Below, one piece after another: positions 48,625-62,535 of a stretch of 64,000 nucleotides of DNA. The DNA is from Otis tarda. Its lineage: Eukaryota > Chordata > Aves > Otidiformes > Otididae. The notes under the pieces were generated by a model. It did not search any database. It saw only the letters and a program-made list of their open reading frames with translations, and was not told where the DNA came from. The stretch lies in assembly GCA_026413225.1 (NCBI GenBank), contig JAPMTP010000088.1:145860-209859 (forward strand). Reading direction: 5' to 3'. Made by a program: the position numbers and the translations under genes. Within the stretch, counting starts at the first letter, position 1. Every line of letters starts with the position of its first letter.

Positions 48625-48893
48625 ATCCCCTGCCCAGTGCAGTTTTGCCTGCTCTGAAGAAAGCTTGTCCCTGCAGCAAAATGGCTGATGCCTCCTGGTA
48701 AGCAGTTGGAATGCAGCTGTGAGTTGTCAGCTCCATCCCTGGTGCCCACAGCTACATCCCTGGTGCCCTGGTGTCGGTCAGGAGCCCGCCCACAAGCTGC
48801 CAGCAGCCAGCCCAGCCACAGGCACTGTAGCTGGCTGTTGGTGGCTCCAAACCAAGTCTAACAGAGGCTTTTTGGTTGCCTATTTCACTTCAG
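48625..48893 (+). repeat. Aberrant 269-bp monomer with internal 21-bp-period insertion
   Basis: This is the longest unit I found in the window. At 48728-48768 the segment cagctccatccctggtgccc is followed, 21 bp on, by a near copy (cagctacatccctggtgccc). Then ctggtgtcggtcagg replaces the normal ctggtgagtcagg. The net gain is 31 bp, and the AP-1 core and the gtgagt donor are lost. The T-run segment is also altered (accaagtctaacagaggc). Confidence 0.85.
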
Positions 48894-51800
48894 ATCCCCT
48901 GCCCAGTGCAGTTCTGCCTGCTCTGAAGCAAGCTTGCCCCTGCAGCAAAATGGATGATGCCTCGTGGTAAGTAGTCATCTCCACCCCTGGTGAGTCAGGA
49001 GCCCGCCCACAAGCTGCCAGCAGCCAAAACAGGCACTATAGCTGGCTGTTGGTGGCTCCAAACAAAGTCTAAAAGAGCATTTTTGGTTGCCTATTTCACT
49101 TCAGATCCCCTGCCCAGTGCAGTTTTGCCTGCTCTGAAGCAAGCTTTGCCCCTGCAGCAAAATGGCTGATGCCTCCTGTTAAGCACTTGGAATGCAGCTG
49201 TGAGTTGTCAGCTCCACCCTTGGTGAGTCAGGAGCCCGCCCACAAGCTGCCAGCAGCCAGCACAGCCACAGGCACCGTAGCTGGCTGTTGGTGGCTCCAA
49301 ACAAAGTCTAAAAGAGCTTTTTTGGTTGCCTATTTCACTTCAGATCCCCTGCCCAGTGCAGTTTTGCCTGCTCTGAAGCAAGCTTGTCTCTGAAGCAAAA
49401 TGGCTGATGCCTCCTGTTAAGCAGTTGGAATGCAGCTGTGAGTTGTCAGCTCCACCCCTGGTGAGTCAGGAGCCCGCCCACAAGCTGCCAGCAGCCAGCC
49501 CAGGCACAGGCACTGTAGCTGCCTGTTGGTGGCTCCAAACAAAATCTAAAAGAGCTTATTTGGTTGCCTATTTCACTTCAGATCCCCTGCCCAGTTCAGT
49601 TTTGCCTGCTCTGAAGCAAGCTTGCCCCTGCAGCAAAATGGCTGATGCCTCGTGGTAAGCAGTTGGAATGCAGATGTGAGTTGTCATCTCCACCCCTGGT
49701 GAGTCAGGAGCCCGCCCACAAGATGCCAGCAGCCAAAACAGGCACTGTAGCTGGCTGTTGGTGGCTCCAAACAAAGTCTAAAAGAGCATTATTGGTTGAC
49801 CATTTCACTTCAGATCCCCTGCCCAGTGCAGTTTTGCCTGCTCTGAAGCAAGCTTGCCCCTGCAGCAAAATGGCTGATGCCTCCTGGTAAGCAGTTGGAA
49901 TGCAGCTGTGAGTTGTCAGCCCAAACCCCTGGTGAGTCAGGAGCCCGCCCACAAGCTGCCAGCAGCCAGCCCAGGCACAGGCACTGTAGCTGGCTGTTGG
50001 TGGCTCCAAACAAAGTCTAAAAGAGCTTTTTGGTTGCCTATTTCACTTCAGATCCCCTGCCCAGTGCAGTTTTGCCTGCTCTGAAGCAAGCTTGCCACTG
50101 CAGCAAAATGGATGATGCCACGTGGTAAGCAGTCAGCTCCACCCCTGGTGAGTCAGGAGCCCGCCCACAACATGCCAGCAGGCAGCACTGTCACTGGCAC
50201 CGTAGCTGGCTGTTGGTGACTCCAAACAAAGTCTAAAAGAGCTTTTTTGGTTGCCCATTTCACTTCAGATCCCCTGCCCAGAGCAGTTTTGCCTGCTCTG
50301 AAGCTTGCCCCTGAAGTAAAATGGCTGATGCCTCCTGGTAAGCAGTTGGAATGCAGCTGTGAGTTTTCAGCTCCACCCCTGGTGAGTCAGGAGCCCGCCC
50401 ACAAGCTGCCAGCAGCCAGCACAGTCACTGGCACCGTAGCTGGCTGTTGGTGACTCCAAACAAAGTCTAAAAGAGCTTTTTTGGTTGCCTGTTTCACTTC
50501 AGATCCCCTGCCCAGTGCAGTTCTGCCTGCTCTGAAGCAAGTTTGTCCCTGCAGCAAAATGGAAGATGCCTCGTTGTAAGTAGTCATCTCCACCCCTGGT
50601 GAGTCAGGAGCCCGCCCACAAGCTGCCAGCAGCCAGCCCAGGCACAGGCACTGTAGCTGGCTGTTGGTGGCTCCAAACAAAGTCTAAAAGAGCTTTTTTG
50701 GTTGCCTATTTCACTTCAGATCCCCTGCCCAGTGCAGTTTTGCCTGCTCTGAAGCAAGCTTGTCTCTGAAGCAAAATGGCTGATGCCTCTTGGTAAGCAG
50801 TTGGAATGCAGCTGTGAGTTGTCAGCTCCACCCCTGGTGAGTCAGGAGCCCGCCCACAAGCTGCCAGCAGCCAGCACAGTCACAGGCACCGTAGCTGGCT
50901 TGTTGGTGGCTCCAAACAAGATCTAAAAGAGCATATTTGGTTGCCTAATTCACTTCAGATCCCCTGCCCAATGCAGTTTTGCCTGCTCTGAAGCTTGTCT
51001 GTGCAGCAAAATGGCTGATGCCTCGTGGTAAGTAGTTGGAATGCACCTGTGAGTTGTCAGCTCCACCCCTGGTGAGTCAGGAGCCCGCCCACAAGCTGCC
51101 AGCAGCCAGCACAGGCACAGGCACTGTAGCTGGCTGTTGGTGGCTCCAAACAAAGTCTAAAAGAGCATTTTGGTTGCCTATTTCACTTCAGATCCCCTGC
51201 CCAGTGCAGTTTTGCCTGCTCTGAAGCAAGCTTGTCTCTGAAGCAAAATGGCTGATGCCTCCTGGTAAGCAGTTGGAATGCAGCTGTGAGTTGTCAGCTC
51301 CACCCCTGGTGAGTCAGGAGCCCGCCCACAAGCTGCCAGCAGCCAAAACAGGCACTGTAGCTGGCTGTTGGTGGCTCCAAACAAAGTCTAAAAGAGCTTT
51401 TTTGGTTGCCTATTTCACTTCAGATCCCCTGCCCAGTGCAGTTTTGCCTGCTCTGAAGCAAGTTTGTTCCTGCAGCAAAATGGATGATGCCTCGTGGTAA
51501 GTAGTCAGCTCTGACTGTGGTTAGTCAGGAGCCCGCCCACAAGCTGCCAGCAGCCAGCACAGGCACCGTAGCTGGCTGTTGGTGGCTCCAAACAAAGTCT
51601 AAAAGAGCTTTTTTGGTTGCCTATTTCACTTCAGATCCCCTGCCCAGTGCAGTTTTGCCTGCTCTGAAGCAAGCTTGCCACTGCAGCAAAATGGATGATG
51701 CCACTTGGTAAGCAGTCAGCTCCACCCCTGGTGAGTCAGGAGCCCGCCCACAAGCTGCCAGCAGGCAGCACAGTCACTGGCACCGTAGCTGGCTGTTGGT

Positions 51801-53854
51801 GGCTCCAAACAAAGTCTAAAAGAGCTTTTTGGTTGCCTATTTCACTTCAGATCCCCTGCCCAGTGCAGTTTTGCCTGCTCTGAAGCAAGCTTGTCCCTGC
51901 AGCAAAATGGCTGATGCCTCGTGGTAAGTAGTTGGAATGCACCTGTGAGTTGTCAGCTCCACCCCTGGTGAGTCAGGAGCCCGCCCACAAGCTGCCAGCA
52001 GCCAGCACAGGCACTGGCACCGTAGCTGGCTGTTGGTGGCTCCAAACAAAGTCTAAAAGAGCTTTTTTGGTTGCCTATTTCACTTCAGATCCCCTGCCCA
52101 GTGCAGTTTTGCCTGCTCTGAAGCAAGCTTGTCCCTGCAGCAAAATGGCTGATGCCTCCGTGGAAAGCACTTGGAATGCAGCTGTGAGATGTCAGCTCCA
52201 CCCCTGGTGAGTCAGGACCCCGCCCACAAGCTGCCAGCAGCCAGCACAACAGGCACTGTAGCTGGCTGTTGGTGGCTCCAAACAAAGTCTAAAAGAGCTT
52301 TTTTGTTTGCCTATTTCACTTCAGATCCCCTGCCCAGTGCAGTTTTGCCTGCTCTGAAGCAAGCTTGCCACTGCAGCAAAATGGATGATGCCACGTGGTA
52401 AGCAGTCAGCTCCACCCCTGGTGAGTCAGGAGCCCGCCCACAAGCTGCCAGCAGCCAGCACAGGCACTGGCACCGTAGCTGGCTGTTGGTGACTCCAAAC
52501 AAAGTCTAAAAGACCTTTTATTGGTTGCCTGTTTCACTTCAGATCCCCTGCCCAGTGCAGTTCTGCCTGCTCTGAAGCAAGTTTGTCCCTGCAGCAAAAT
52601 GGAAGATGCCTCGTTGTAAGTAGTCATCTCCACCCCTGGTGAGTCAGGAGCCCGCCCACAAGCTGCCAGCAGCCAAAACAGGCACTGTAGCTGGCTGTTG
52701 GTGGCTCCAAACAAAGTCTAAAAGAGCTTTTTTGGTTGCCTATTTCACTTCAGATCCCCTGCCCAGTGCAGTTTTGCCTGCTCTGAAGCAATTTTGTCCG
52801 TGCAGCAAAATGGCTGATGCCTCGTGGTAAGCAGTTGGAATGCAGCTGTGAGTTGTCAGCTCTGCTGCTGGTGAGTCAGGAGCCCGCCCACAAGCTGCCA
52901 GCAGCCAAAACAGGCACTGTAGCTGGCTGTTGGTGGCTCCAAACAAAGTCTAAAAGAGCTTTTTTGGTTGCCTATTTCACTTCAGATCCCCTGCCCAGTG
53001 CAGTTTTGCCTGCTCTGAAGCAAGCTTGCCACTGCAGCAAAATGGATGATGCAACGTGGTAACTAGTCAGCTCTGACCCTGGTTAGTCAGGAGCCCGCCC
53101 ACAAGCTGCCAGCAGCCAAAACAGGCACTGTAGCTGGCTGTTGGTGGCTCCAAACAAAGTCTAAAAGAGCTTTTTTGGTTGCCTATTTCACTTCAGATCC
53201 CCTGCCCAGTGCAGTTTTGCCTGCTCTGAAGCAAGCTTGCCCCTGCAGCAAAATGTATGATGCCACGTGGTAAGCAGTCATCTCCAGCCCTGGTGAGTCA
53301 GGAGCCCGCCCACAACCTGCCAGCAGCCAAAACAGGCACTGTATCTGGCTGTTGGTGGCTCCAAACAAAGTCTAAAAGAGCTTTTTTGGTTGCCTATTTC
53401 ACTTCAGATCCCCTGCCCAGTGCAGTTTTGCCTGCTCTGAAGCTTGTCTCTGAATGAAAATGGCTGATGCCTCCTGCTAAGCAGTTGGAATGCAGCTGTG
53501 AGTTGTCAGCTCCACCCCTGGTGAGTCAGGAGCCCGCCCACAAGCTGCCAGCAGCCAGCACAGTCACAGGCACCGTAGCTGGCTTGTTGGTGGCTCCAAA
53601 CAAAGTCTAAAAGAGCATATTTGGTTGCCTAATTCACTTCAGATCCCCTGCCCAATGCAGTTTTGCCTGCTCTGAAGCTTGTCTGTGCAGCAAAATGGCT
53701 GATACCTCGTGGAAAGTAGTTGGAATGCACCTGTGAGTTGTCAGCCCCACCCCTGGTGAGTCAGGAGCCCGCCCACAAGCTGCCAGCAGCCAGCACAGCC
53801 ACAGGCACTGTAGCTGGCTGTTGGTGGCTCCAAACAAAGTCTAAAAGAGCTTTT

Positions 53855-54970
53855 TTGGTTGCCTGTTTCACTTCAGATCCCCTGCCCAGTGCAGTTCTGC
53901 CTGCTCTGAAGCAAGTTTGTCCCTGCAGCAAAAAGGATGATGCCTCGTGGTAAGTAGTCAGCTCTGACCCTGGTTAGTCTGGAGCCCGCCCACAAGCTGC
54001 CAGCAGCCAAAACAGGCACTGTAGCTGGCTGTTGGTGGCTCCAAACAAAGTCTAAAAGAGCTTTTTTGGTTGCGTTATCAACTTCAGATCCCCTGACCAG
54101 TGCAATTTTGCCTGCTCTGAAGCAAGATTGCCACTGCAGCAAAATGGATGATGCCACGTGGTAAGCAGTCAGCTCCACCCTTGGTGAGTCAGGAGCCCGC
54201 CCACAAGCTGCCAGCAGCCAGCACAGGCACCGTAGCTGGCTGTTGGTGGCTCCAAACAAAGTGTAAAAGAGCTTTTTTGGTTGCCTATTTCACTTCAGAT
54301 CCCAAGCCCAGTGCAGTTTTTCCTGCTCTGAAGCAAGCTTGTCTCTGTAGCAAAATGGCTGATGCCTCCTGGTAAGCAGATGGAATGAAGCTGTGAGTTG
54401 TCAGCTCCAACCCTGGTGAGTCAGGAGCCCGCCCACAAGCTGCTAGCAGCCAGCCCAGGCACAGGCACTGTAGCTTGCTGTTGGTGGCTCCAAACAAAAT
54501 CTAAAAGAGCTTTTTTGGTTGCCTATTTCACTTCAGATCCCCTGCCCAGTGCAGTTTTGCCTGCTCTGAAGCAAGCTTTCCACTGCAGCAAAATGGATGA
54601 TGCCACGTGGTAAGCAGTCAGCTACACCCCTGGTGAGTCAGGAGCCCGCCCACAAGCTGCCAGCAGCCAGCCCAGGCACAGGCACTGTAGCTGCCTGTTG
54701 GTGGCTCCAAACAAAGTCTAAAAGAGCATATTTGGTTGCCTATTTCTTTTCAGATCCCCTGCCCAGTGCAGTTTTGCCTGCTCTGAAGCTTGTCCCTGAA
54801 GCAAAATGGCTGATGCCTCCTGGTAAGCAGTTGGAATGCAGCTGTGAGTTGTCAGCTCCACCCCTGGTGAGTCAGGAGCCCGCCCACAAGCTGCCAGCAG
54901 CCAGCACAGTCACTGGCACCGTAGCTGGCTGTTGGTGACTCCAAACAAAGTCTAAAAGAGCATTTTTGGT
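53855..54970 (+). repeat. Segmental copy, 14.7-kb pair (copy 2)
   Basis: Partner of 39140-40255. The sequence just left of it (53183-53460) is instead closest to 27017-27290, at an offset of 26,166 bp, so the block is a mosaic of sources. Confidence 0.76.
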
Positions 54971-57900
54971 TGCCTGTTTCACTTCAGATCCCCTGCCCAG
55001 TGCAGTTTTGCCTGCTCTGAAGCAAGTTTGTCCCTGCAGCAAAATGGCTGATGCCTCGTTGTAAGTAGTCATCTCCACCCCTGGTGAGTCAGGAGCCCGC
55101 CCACAAGCTGCCAGCAGCCAGCACAGGCACAGGCACTGTAGCTGGCTGTTGGTGGCTCCAAACAAAGTCTAAAAGACCATTTTTGGTTGCCTATTTCACT
55201 TCAGATCCCCTGCCCAGTGCAGTTTTGCCTGCTCTGAAGCTTGTCTCTGAAGCAAAATGGCTGATGCCTCCTGTTAAGCGGTTGGAATGCAGCTGTGAGT
55301 TGTCAGCTCCACCCCTGGTGAGTCAGGAGCCCGCCCACAAGCTGCCAGCAGCCAGCCCAGGCACAGGCACTGTAGCTGGCTGTTGGTGGCTCCAAACAAA
55401 GTCTAAAAGAGCATATTTGGTTGCCTAATTCACTTCAGATCCCCTGCCCAGTGCAGTTTTGCCTGCTCTGAAGCTTGTCTGTGCAGCAAAATGGCTGATG
55501 CCTCGTGGAAAGTAGTTGGAATGCACCTGTGAGTTGTCAGCTCCACCCCTGGTGAGTCAGGAGCTCGCCCACAAGCTGCCAGCAGCCAGCACAGCCACAG
55601 GCACCGTAGCTGGCTGTTGGTGGCTCCAAACAAAGTCTAAAAGAGCTTTTTGGTTGCCTATTTCACTTCAGATCCCCTGCCCAGTGCAGTTTTGCCTGCT
55701 CTGAAGCAAGCTTGTCTCTGCAGCAAAATGGCTGATGCCTCGTGGTAAGCAGTTGGAATGCAGCTGTGAGATGTCAGCTCTGCCTGTTAGTGAGTCAGGA
55801 GCCCGCCCACAAGCTGCCAGCAGCCAGCACAGGCACAGGCACTGTAGCTGGCTGTTGGTGGCTCCAAACAAAGTCTAAAAGAGCATTTTTGTTTGCCTAT
55901 TTCTTTTCAGATCCCCTGCCCAGTGCAGTTTTGCCTGCTCTGAAGCAAGCTTGCCACTGCAGCAAAATGGATGATGCCACGTGGTAAGCAGTCAGCTCTG
56001 ACCCTGGTGAGTCAGGAGCCCGCCCACAAGCTGCCAGCAGCCAGCCCAGGCACAGGCACTGTAGCTGGCTGTTGGTGGCTCCAAACAAAGTCTAAAAGAG
56101 CTTTTTTGGTTGCCTGTTTCACTTCAGATCCCCTGCCCAGTGCAGTTTTGCCTGCTCTGAAGCAAGTTTGTCCCTGAAGCAAAATGGCTGATGCCTCGTG
56201 GTAAGCAGTTGGAATGCAGCTGTGAGTTGTCAGCTCCACCCCTGGTGAGTCAGGAGCCCGCCCACAAGCTGCCAGCAGCCAGCACAGCCACAGGCACTGT
56301 AGCTGGCTGTTGGTGGCTCCAAACAAAGTCTAAAAGAGCTTTTTTGGTTGCCTATTTCAACTTCAGATCCCCTGCCCAGTGCAGTTTTGCCTGCTCTGAA
56401 GCAAGCTTGCCCCTGCAGCAAAATGGATGATGCCACGTGGTAAGCAGTTGGAATGCAGCTGTGAGTTGTCAGCTCCACCCCTGGTGAGTCAGGAGCCCGC
56501 CCACAAGCTGCCAGCAGCCAGCCCAGGCACAGGCACTGTAGCTGGCTGTTGGTGGCTCCAAACAAAGTCTAAAAGAGCTTTTTGGTTGCCTATTTCACTT
56601 CAGATCCCCTGCCCAGTGCAGTTTTGCCTGCTCTGAAGCAAGCTTGTCTCTGCAGCAAAATGGCTGATGCCTCCTGGTAAGCAGATGGAATGAAGCTGTG
56701 AGTTGTCAGCTCCAACCCTGGTGAGTCAGGAGCCCGCCCACAAGCTGCCAGCAGCCAGCCCAGGCACAGGCACTGTAGCTGGCTGTTGGTGGCTCCAAAC
56801 AAAGTCTAAAAGAGCTTTTTGGTTGCCTATTTCACTTCAGATCCCCTGCCCAGTGCAGTTTTGCCTGCTCTGAAGCAAGCTTGCCACTGCAGCAAAATGG
56901 ATGATGCCACGTGGTAAGCAGTTGGAATGCAGCTGTGAGTTGTCAGCTCCACCCTGGTGAGTCAGGAGCCCGCCCACAAGCTGCCAGCAGCCAGCCCAGG
57001 CACAGGCACTGTAGCTGGCTGTTGGTGGCTCCAAACAAAGTCTAAAAGAGCTTTTTTGGTTGCCTATTTCACTTCAGATCCCCTGCCCAGTGCAGTTTTG
57101 CCTGCTCTGAAGCTTGTCCCTGAAGCAAAATGGCTGATGCCTCCTGGTAAGCAGTTGGAATGCAGCTGTGAGTTGTCAGCCCAAACCCCTGGTGAGTCAG
57201 GAGCCCGCCCACAAGCTGCCAGCAGCCAGCCCAGGCACAGGCACCGTAGCTGGCTGTTGGTGGCTCCAAACAAAGTCTAAAAGAGCTTTTGTGGTTGCCT
57301 ATTTCACTTCAGATCCCCTGCCCAGTGCAGTTCTGCCTGCTCTGAAGCAAGGTGCCACTGCAGCAAAATGGATAATGCCAAGTGGTAAGCAGTCAGCTCC
57401 ACCCCTGGTGAGTCAGGAGCCCGCCCACAAGCTGCCAGCAGCCAGCACAGTCACAGGCACCGTAGCTGGCTGTTGGTGGCTCCAAACAAAGTCTAAAAGA
57501 GCTTTTTTGGTTGCCTATTTCACTTCAGATCCCCTGCCCAGTGCAGTTTTGCCTGCTCTGAAGCAAGCTTGTCCCTGCAGCAAAATGGCTGATGCCTCGT
57601 GGTAAGTAGTTGGAATGCACCTGTGAGTTGTCAGCTCCACCCCTGGTGAGTCAGGAGCCCGCCCACAAGCTGCCAGCAGCCAGCACAGGCACAGGCACTG
57701 TAGCTGGCTGTTGGTGGCTCCAAACAAAGTCTAAAAGAGCTTTTTTGGTTGCCTGTTTCACTTCAGATCCCCTGCCCAGTGCAGTTCTGCCTGCTCTGAA
57801 GCAAGTTTGTCCCTGCAGCAAAATGGATGATGCCTCGTTGTAAGTAGTCAGCTCCACCCCTGGTGAGTCAGGAGCCCGCCCACAAGCTGCCAGCAGCCAA

Positions 57901-59669
57901 AACAGGCACTGTAGCTGGCTGTTGGTGGCTCCAAACAAAGTCTAAAAGAGCTTTTTTGGTTGCCTATTTCACTTCAGATCCCCTGCCCAGTGCAGTTTTG
58001 CCTGCTCTGAAGCAAGCTTGTCCCTGCAGCAAAATGGCTGATGCCTCGTGGAAAGTAGTTGGAATGCACCTGTGAGTTGTCAGCTCCACCCCTGGTGAGT
58101 CAGGAGCCCGCCCACAAGCTGCCAGCAGCCAGCCCAGGCACAGGCACCGTAGCTGGCTGTTGGTGGCTCCAAACAAAGTCTAAAAGAGCTTTTTTGGTTG
58201 CCTATTTCACTTCAGATCCCCTGCCCAGTGCAGTTTTGCCTGCTCTGAAGCAATTTTGTCCGTGCAGCAAAATGGCTGATGCCTCGTGGAAAGCACTTGG
58301 AATGCAGCTGTGAGTTGTCAGCTCCACCCCTGGTGAGTCAGGAGCCCGCCCACAAGCTGCCAGCAGCCAGCCCAGGCACAGGCACTGTAGCTGGCTGTTG
58401 GTGGCTCCAAACAAAGTCTAAAAGAGCTTTTTGGTTGCCTATTTCACTTCAGATCCCCTGCCCAGTGCAGTTTTTGCCTGCTCTGAAGCAAGCTTGCCAC
58501 TGCAGCAAAATGGATGATGCCACGTGGTAAGCAGTCAGCTCCACCCTGGTGAGTCAGGAGCCCGCCCACAAGCTGCCAGCAGCCAGCCCAGGCACAGGCA
58601 CTGTAGCTGGCTGTTGGTGGCTCCAAACAAAGTCTAAAAGAGCTTTTTTGGTTGCCTGTTTCACTTCAGATCCCCTGCCCAGTGCAGTTCTGCCTGCTCT
58701 GAAGCAAGTTTGTCCCTGCAGCAAAAAGGCTGATGCCTCGTGGTAAGTAGTCAGCTCTGACCCTGGTTAGTCAGGAGCCCGCCCACAAGCTGCCAGCAGC
58801 CAGCACAGGCACAGGCACTGTAGCTGGCTGTTGGTGGCTCCAAACAAAGTCTAAAAGAGCTTTTTGGTTGCCTATTTCACTTCAGATCCCCTGCCCAGTG
58901 CAGTTTTGCCTGCTCTGAAGCAAGCTTGTCTCTGCAGCAAAATGGCTGATGCCTCCTGGTAAGCAGATGGAATGAAGCTGTGAGTTGTCAGCTCCACCCC
59001 TGGTGAGTCAGGAGCCCGCCCACAAGCTGCCAGCAGCCAGCCCAGGCACAGGCACTGTAGCTGGCTGTTGGTGGCTCCAAACAAAGTCTAAAAGAGCTTT
59101 TTTGGTTGCCTATTTCACTTCAGATCCCCTGCCCAGTGCAGTTTTGCCTGCTCTGAAGCAATTTTGTCCCTGCAGCAAAATGGCTGATGCCTCGTGGTAA
59201 GCACTTGGAGTGCAGCTGTGAGATGTCAGCTCCACCCCTGGTGAGTCAGGAGCCCGCCCACAAGCTGCCAGCAGCCAGCACAGGCACAGGCACTGTAGCT
59301 GGCTGTTGGTGGCTCCAAACAAAGTCTAAAAGAGCTATTTTGGTTGCCTGTTTCACTTCAGATCCCCTGCCCAGTGCAGTTTTGCCTGCTCTGAAGCAAG
59401 CTTGCCACTGCAGCAAAATGGATGATGCCTCCTGGTAACTAGTCAGCTCTGACCCTGGTGAGTCAGGAGCCCGCCCACAAGCTGCCAGCAGCCAAGGCAC
59501 AGGCACTGTAGCTGGCTGTTGGTGGCTCCAAACAAAGTCTAAAAGAGCTTTTTTGGTTGCCTGTTTCACTTCAGATCCCCTGCCCAGTGCAGTTCTGCCT
59601 GCTCTGAAGCAAGTTTGTCCCTGCAGCAAAATGGATGATGCCTCGTGGTAAGTAGTCAGCTCTGAGCCT

Positions 59670-60650
59670 GGTTAGTCAGGAGCCCGCCCACAAGCTGCCA
59701 GCAGCCAAAACAGGCACTGTAGCTGGCTGTTGGTGGCTCCAAACAAAGTCTAAAGAGCTTTTTTGGTTGCGTTATCAACTTCAGATCCCCTGCCCAGTGC
59801 AATTTTGCCTGCTCTGAAGCAAGATTGCCCCAGCAGCAAAATGGATGATGCCACGTGGTAAGAAGTCAGCTCCACCCTTGGTGAGTCAGGAGCCCGCCCA
59901 CAAGCTGCCAGCAGCCAGCACAGGCACCGTAGCTGGCTGTTGGTGGCTCCAAACAAAGTCTAAAAGAGCTTTTTTGGTTGCCTATTTCACTTCAGATCCC
60001 AAGCCCAGTGCAGTTTTGCCTGCTCTGAAGCAAGCTTGTCTCTGTAGCAAAATGGCTGATGCCTCCTGGTAAGCAGATGGAATGAAGCTGTGAGTTGTCA
60101 GCTCCAACCCTGGTGAGTCAGGAGCCCGCCCACAAGCTGCCAGCAGCCAGCCCAGGCACAGGCACTGTAGCTGGCTGTTGGTGGCTCCAAACAAAATCTA
60201 AAAGAGCTTTTTTGGTTGCCTATTTCACTTCAGATCCCCTGCCCAGTGCAGTTTTGCCTGCTCTGAAGCAAGCTTGCCACTGCAGCAAAATGGATGATGC
60301 CACGTGGTAAGCAGTCAGCTCCACCCCTGGTGAGTCAGGAGCCCGCCCACAAGCTGCCAGCAGCCAGCCCAGGCACAGGCACTGTAGCTGGCTGTTGGTG
60401 ACTCCAAACAAAGTCTAAAAGAGCATATTTGGTTGCCTATTTCTTTTCAGATCCCCTGCCCAGTGCAGTTTTGCCTGCTCTGAAGCTTGTCCCTGAAGCA
60501 AAATGGCTGATGCCTCCTGGTAAGCAGTTGGAATGCACCTGTGAGTTGTCAGCCCAAACCCCTGGTGAGTCAGGAGCCCGCCCACAAGCTGCCAGCAGCC
60601 AGCCCAGGCACAGGCACTGTAGCTGGCTGTTGGTGGCTCCAAACAAAGTC
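59670..60650 (+). repeat. Segmental copy, 13.86-kb pair (copy 2), a divergent island among near-consensus units
   Basis: Partner of 45810-46790. Several positions in this copy have reverted toward the consensus (for example gcagttttgcc instead of gcagtttttcc), as partial gene conversion by neighbours would produce. That explanation is inference. Confidence 0.74.
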
Positions 60651-62535
60651 TAAAAGAGCTTTTTGGTTGCCTATTTCACTTCAGATCCCCTGCCCAGTGC
60701 AGTTTTGCCTGCTCTGAAGCAAGCTTGCCACTGCAGCAAAATGGATAATGCCTCCTGGTAAGCAGTTGGAATGCAGCTGTGAGTTGTCAGCTCCACCCCT
60801 GGTGAGTCAGGAGCCCGCCCACAACATGCCAGCAGGCAGCACAGTCACAGGCACCGTAGCTGGCTGTTGGTGACTCCAAACAAAGTCTAAAAGAGCTTTT
60901 TTGGTTGCCCATTTCACTTCAGATCCCCTGCCCAGAGCAGTTTTGCCTGCTCTGAAGCTTGTCCCTGCAGCAAAATGGCTGATGCCTCGTGGAAAGCAGT
61001 TGGAATGCACCTGTGAGTTGTCAGCTCCACCCCTGGTGAGTCAGGAGCCTGCCCACAAGCTGCCAGCAGCCAGCACAGCCACAGGCACCGTAGCTGGCTG
61101 TTGGTGGCTCCAAACAAAGTCTAAAAGAGCTTTTTTGGTTGCCTATTTCACTTCAGATCCCCTGCCCAGTGCAGTTTTGCCTGCTCTGAAGCAATTTTGT
61201 CCGTGCAGCAAAATGGCTGATGCCTCGTGGAAAGCACTTGGAGTGCAGCTGTGAGATGTCAGCTCCACCCCTAGTGAGTCAGGAGCCCGCCCACAAGCTG
61301 CCAGCAGCCAGCCCAACAGGCACTGTAGCTGGCTGTTGGTGGCTCCAAACAAAGTCTAAAAGAGCTTTTTGGTTGCCTATTTCACTTCAGATCCCCTGCC
61401 CAGTGCAGTTTTGCCTGCTCTGAAGCAAGCTTGCCACTGCAGCAAAATGGATGATGCCACGTGGTAAGCAGTCAGCTCTGCTCCACCCCTGGTGAGTCAG
61501 GAGCCCGCCCACAAGCTGCCAGCAGCCAACAACAGGCACCGTAGCTGGCTGTTGGTGGCTCCAAACAAAGTCTAAAAGAGCTTTTTGGTTGCCCATTTCA
61601 CTTCAGATCCCCTGCCCAGTGCAGTTTTGCCTGCTCTGAAGCAAGCTTGTCCCTGCAGCAAAATGGCTGATGCCTCCTGGTAAGCAGATGGAATGCAGCT
61701 GTGAGTTGTCAGCTCCAACCCTGGTGAGTCAGGAGCCCGCCCACAAGCTGCCAGCAGCCAGCCCAGGCACAGGCACTGTAGCTGGCTGTTGGTGGCTCCA
61801 AACAAAGTCTAAAAGAGCTTTTTTGGTTGCCTATTTCACTTCAGATCCCCTGCCCAGTGCAGTTTTGCCTGCTCTGGAAGCAAGCTTGCCCACTGCAGCA
61901 AAATGGATGATGCCACGTGGTAAGCAGTCAGCTCCACCCCTGGTGAGTCAGGAGCCCGCCCACAAGCTGCCAGCAGCCAGCCCAGGCACAGGCACTGTAG
62001 CTGGCTGTTGGTGGCTCCAAACAAAGTCTAAAAGAGCATATTTGGTTGCCTATTTCACTTCAGATCCCCTGCCCAGTGCAGTTTTGCCTGCTCTGAAGCT
62101 TGTCCTGCAGCAAAATGGCTGATGCCTCCTGGTAAGCAGTTGGAATGCAGCTGTGAGTTGTCAGCTCCACCCCTGGTGAGTCAGGAGCCCGCCCACAAGC
62201 TGCCAGCAGCCAGCACAGTCACAGGCACCGTAGCTGGCTTGTTGGTGGCTCCAAACAAAGTCTAAAAGAGCATTTTTGGTTGCCTATTTCACTTCAGATC
62301 CCCTGCCCAGTGCAGTTTTGCCTGCTCTGAAGCAAGCTTGTCCGTGCAGCAAAATGGCTGATGCCTCGTGGAAAGCAGTTGGAATGCAGCTGTGAGTTGT
62401 CAGCTCCACCCCTAGTGAGTCAGGAGCCCGCCCACAAGCTGCCAGCAGCCAGCCCAGGCACAGGCACTGTAGCTGGCTGTTGGTGGCTCCAAACAAAGTC
62501 TAAAAGAGCTTTTTTGGTTGCCTATTTCACTTCAG

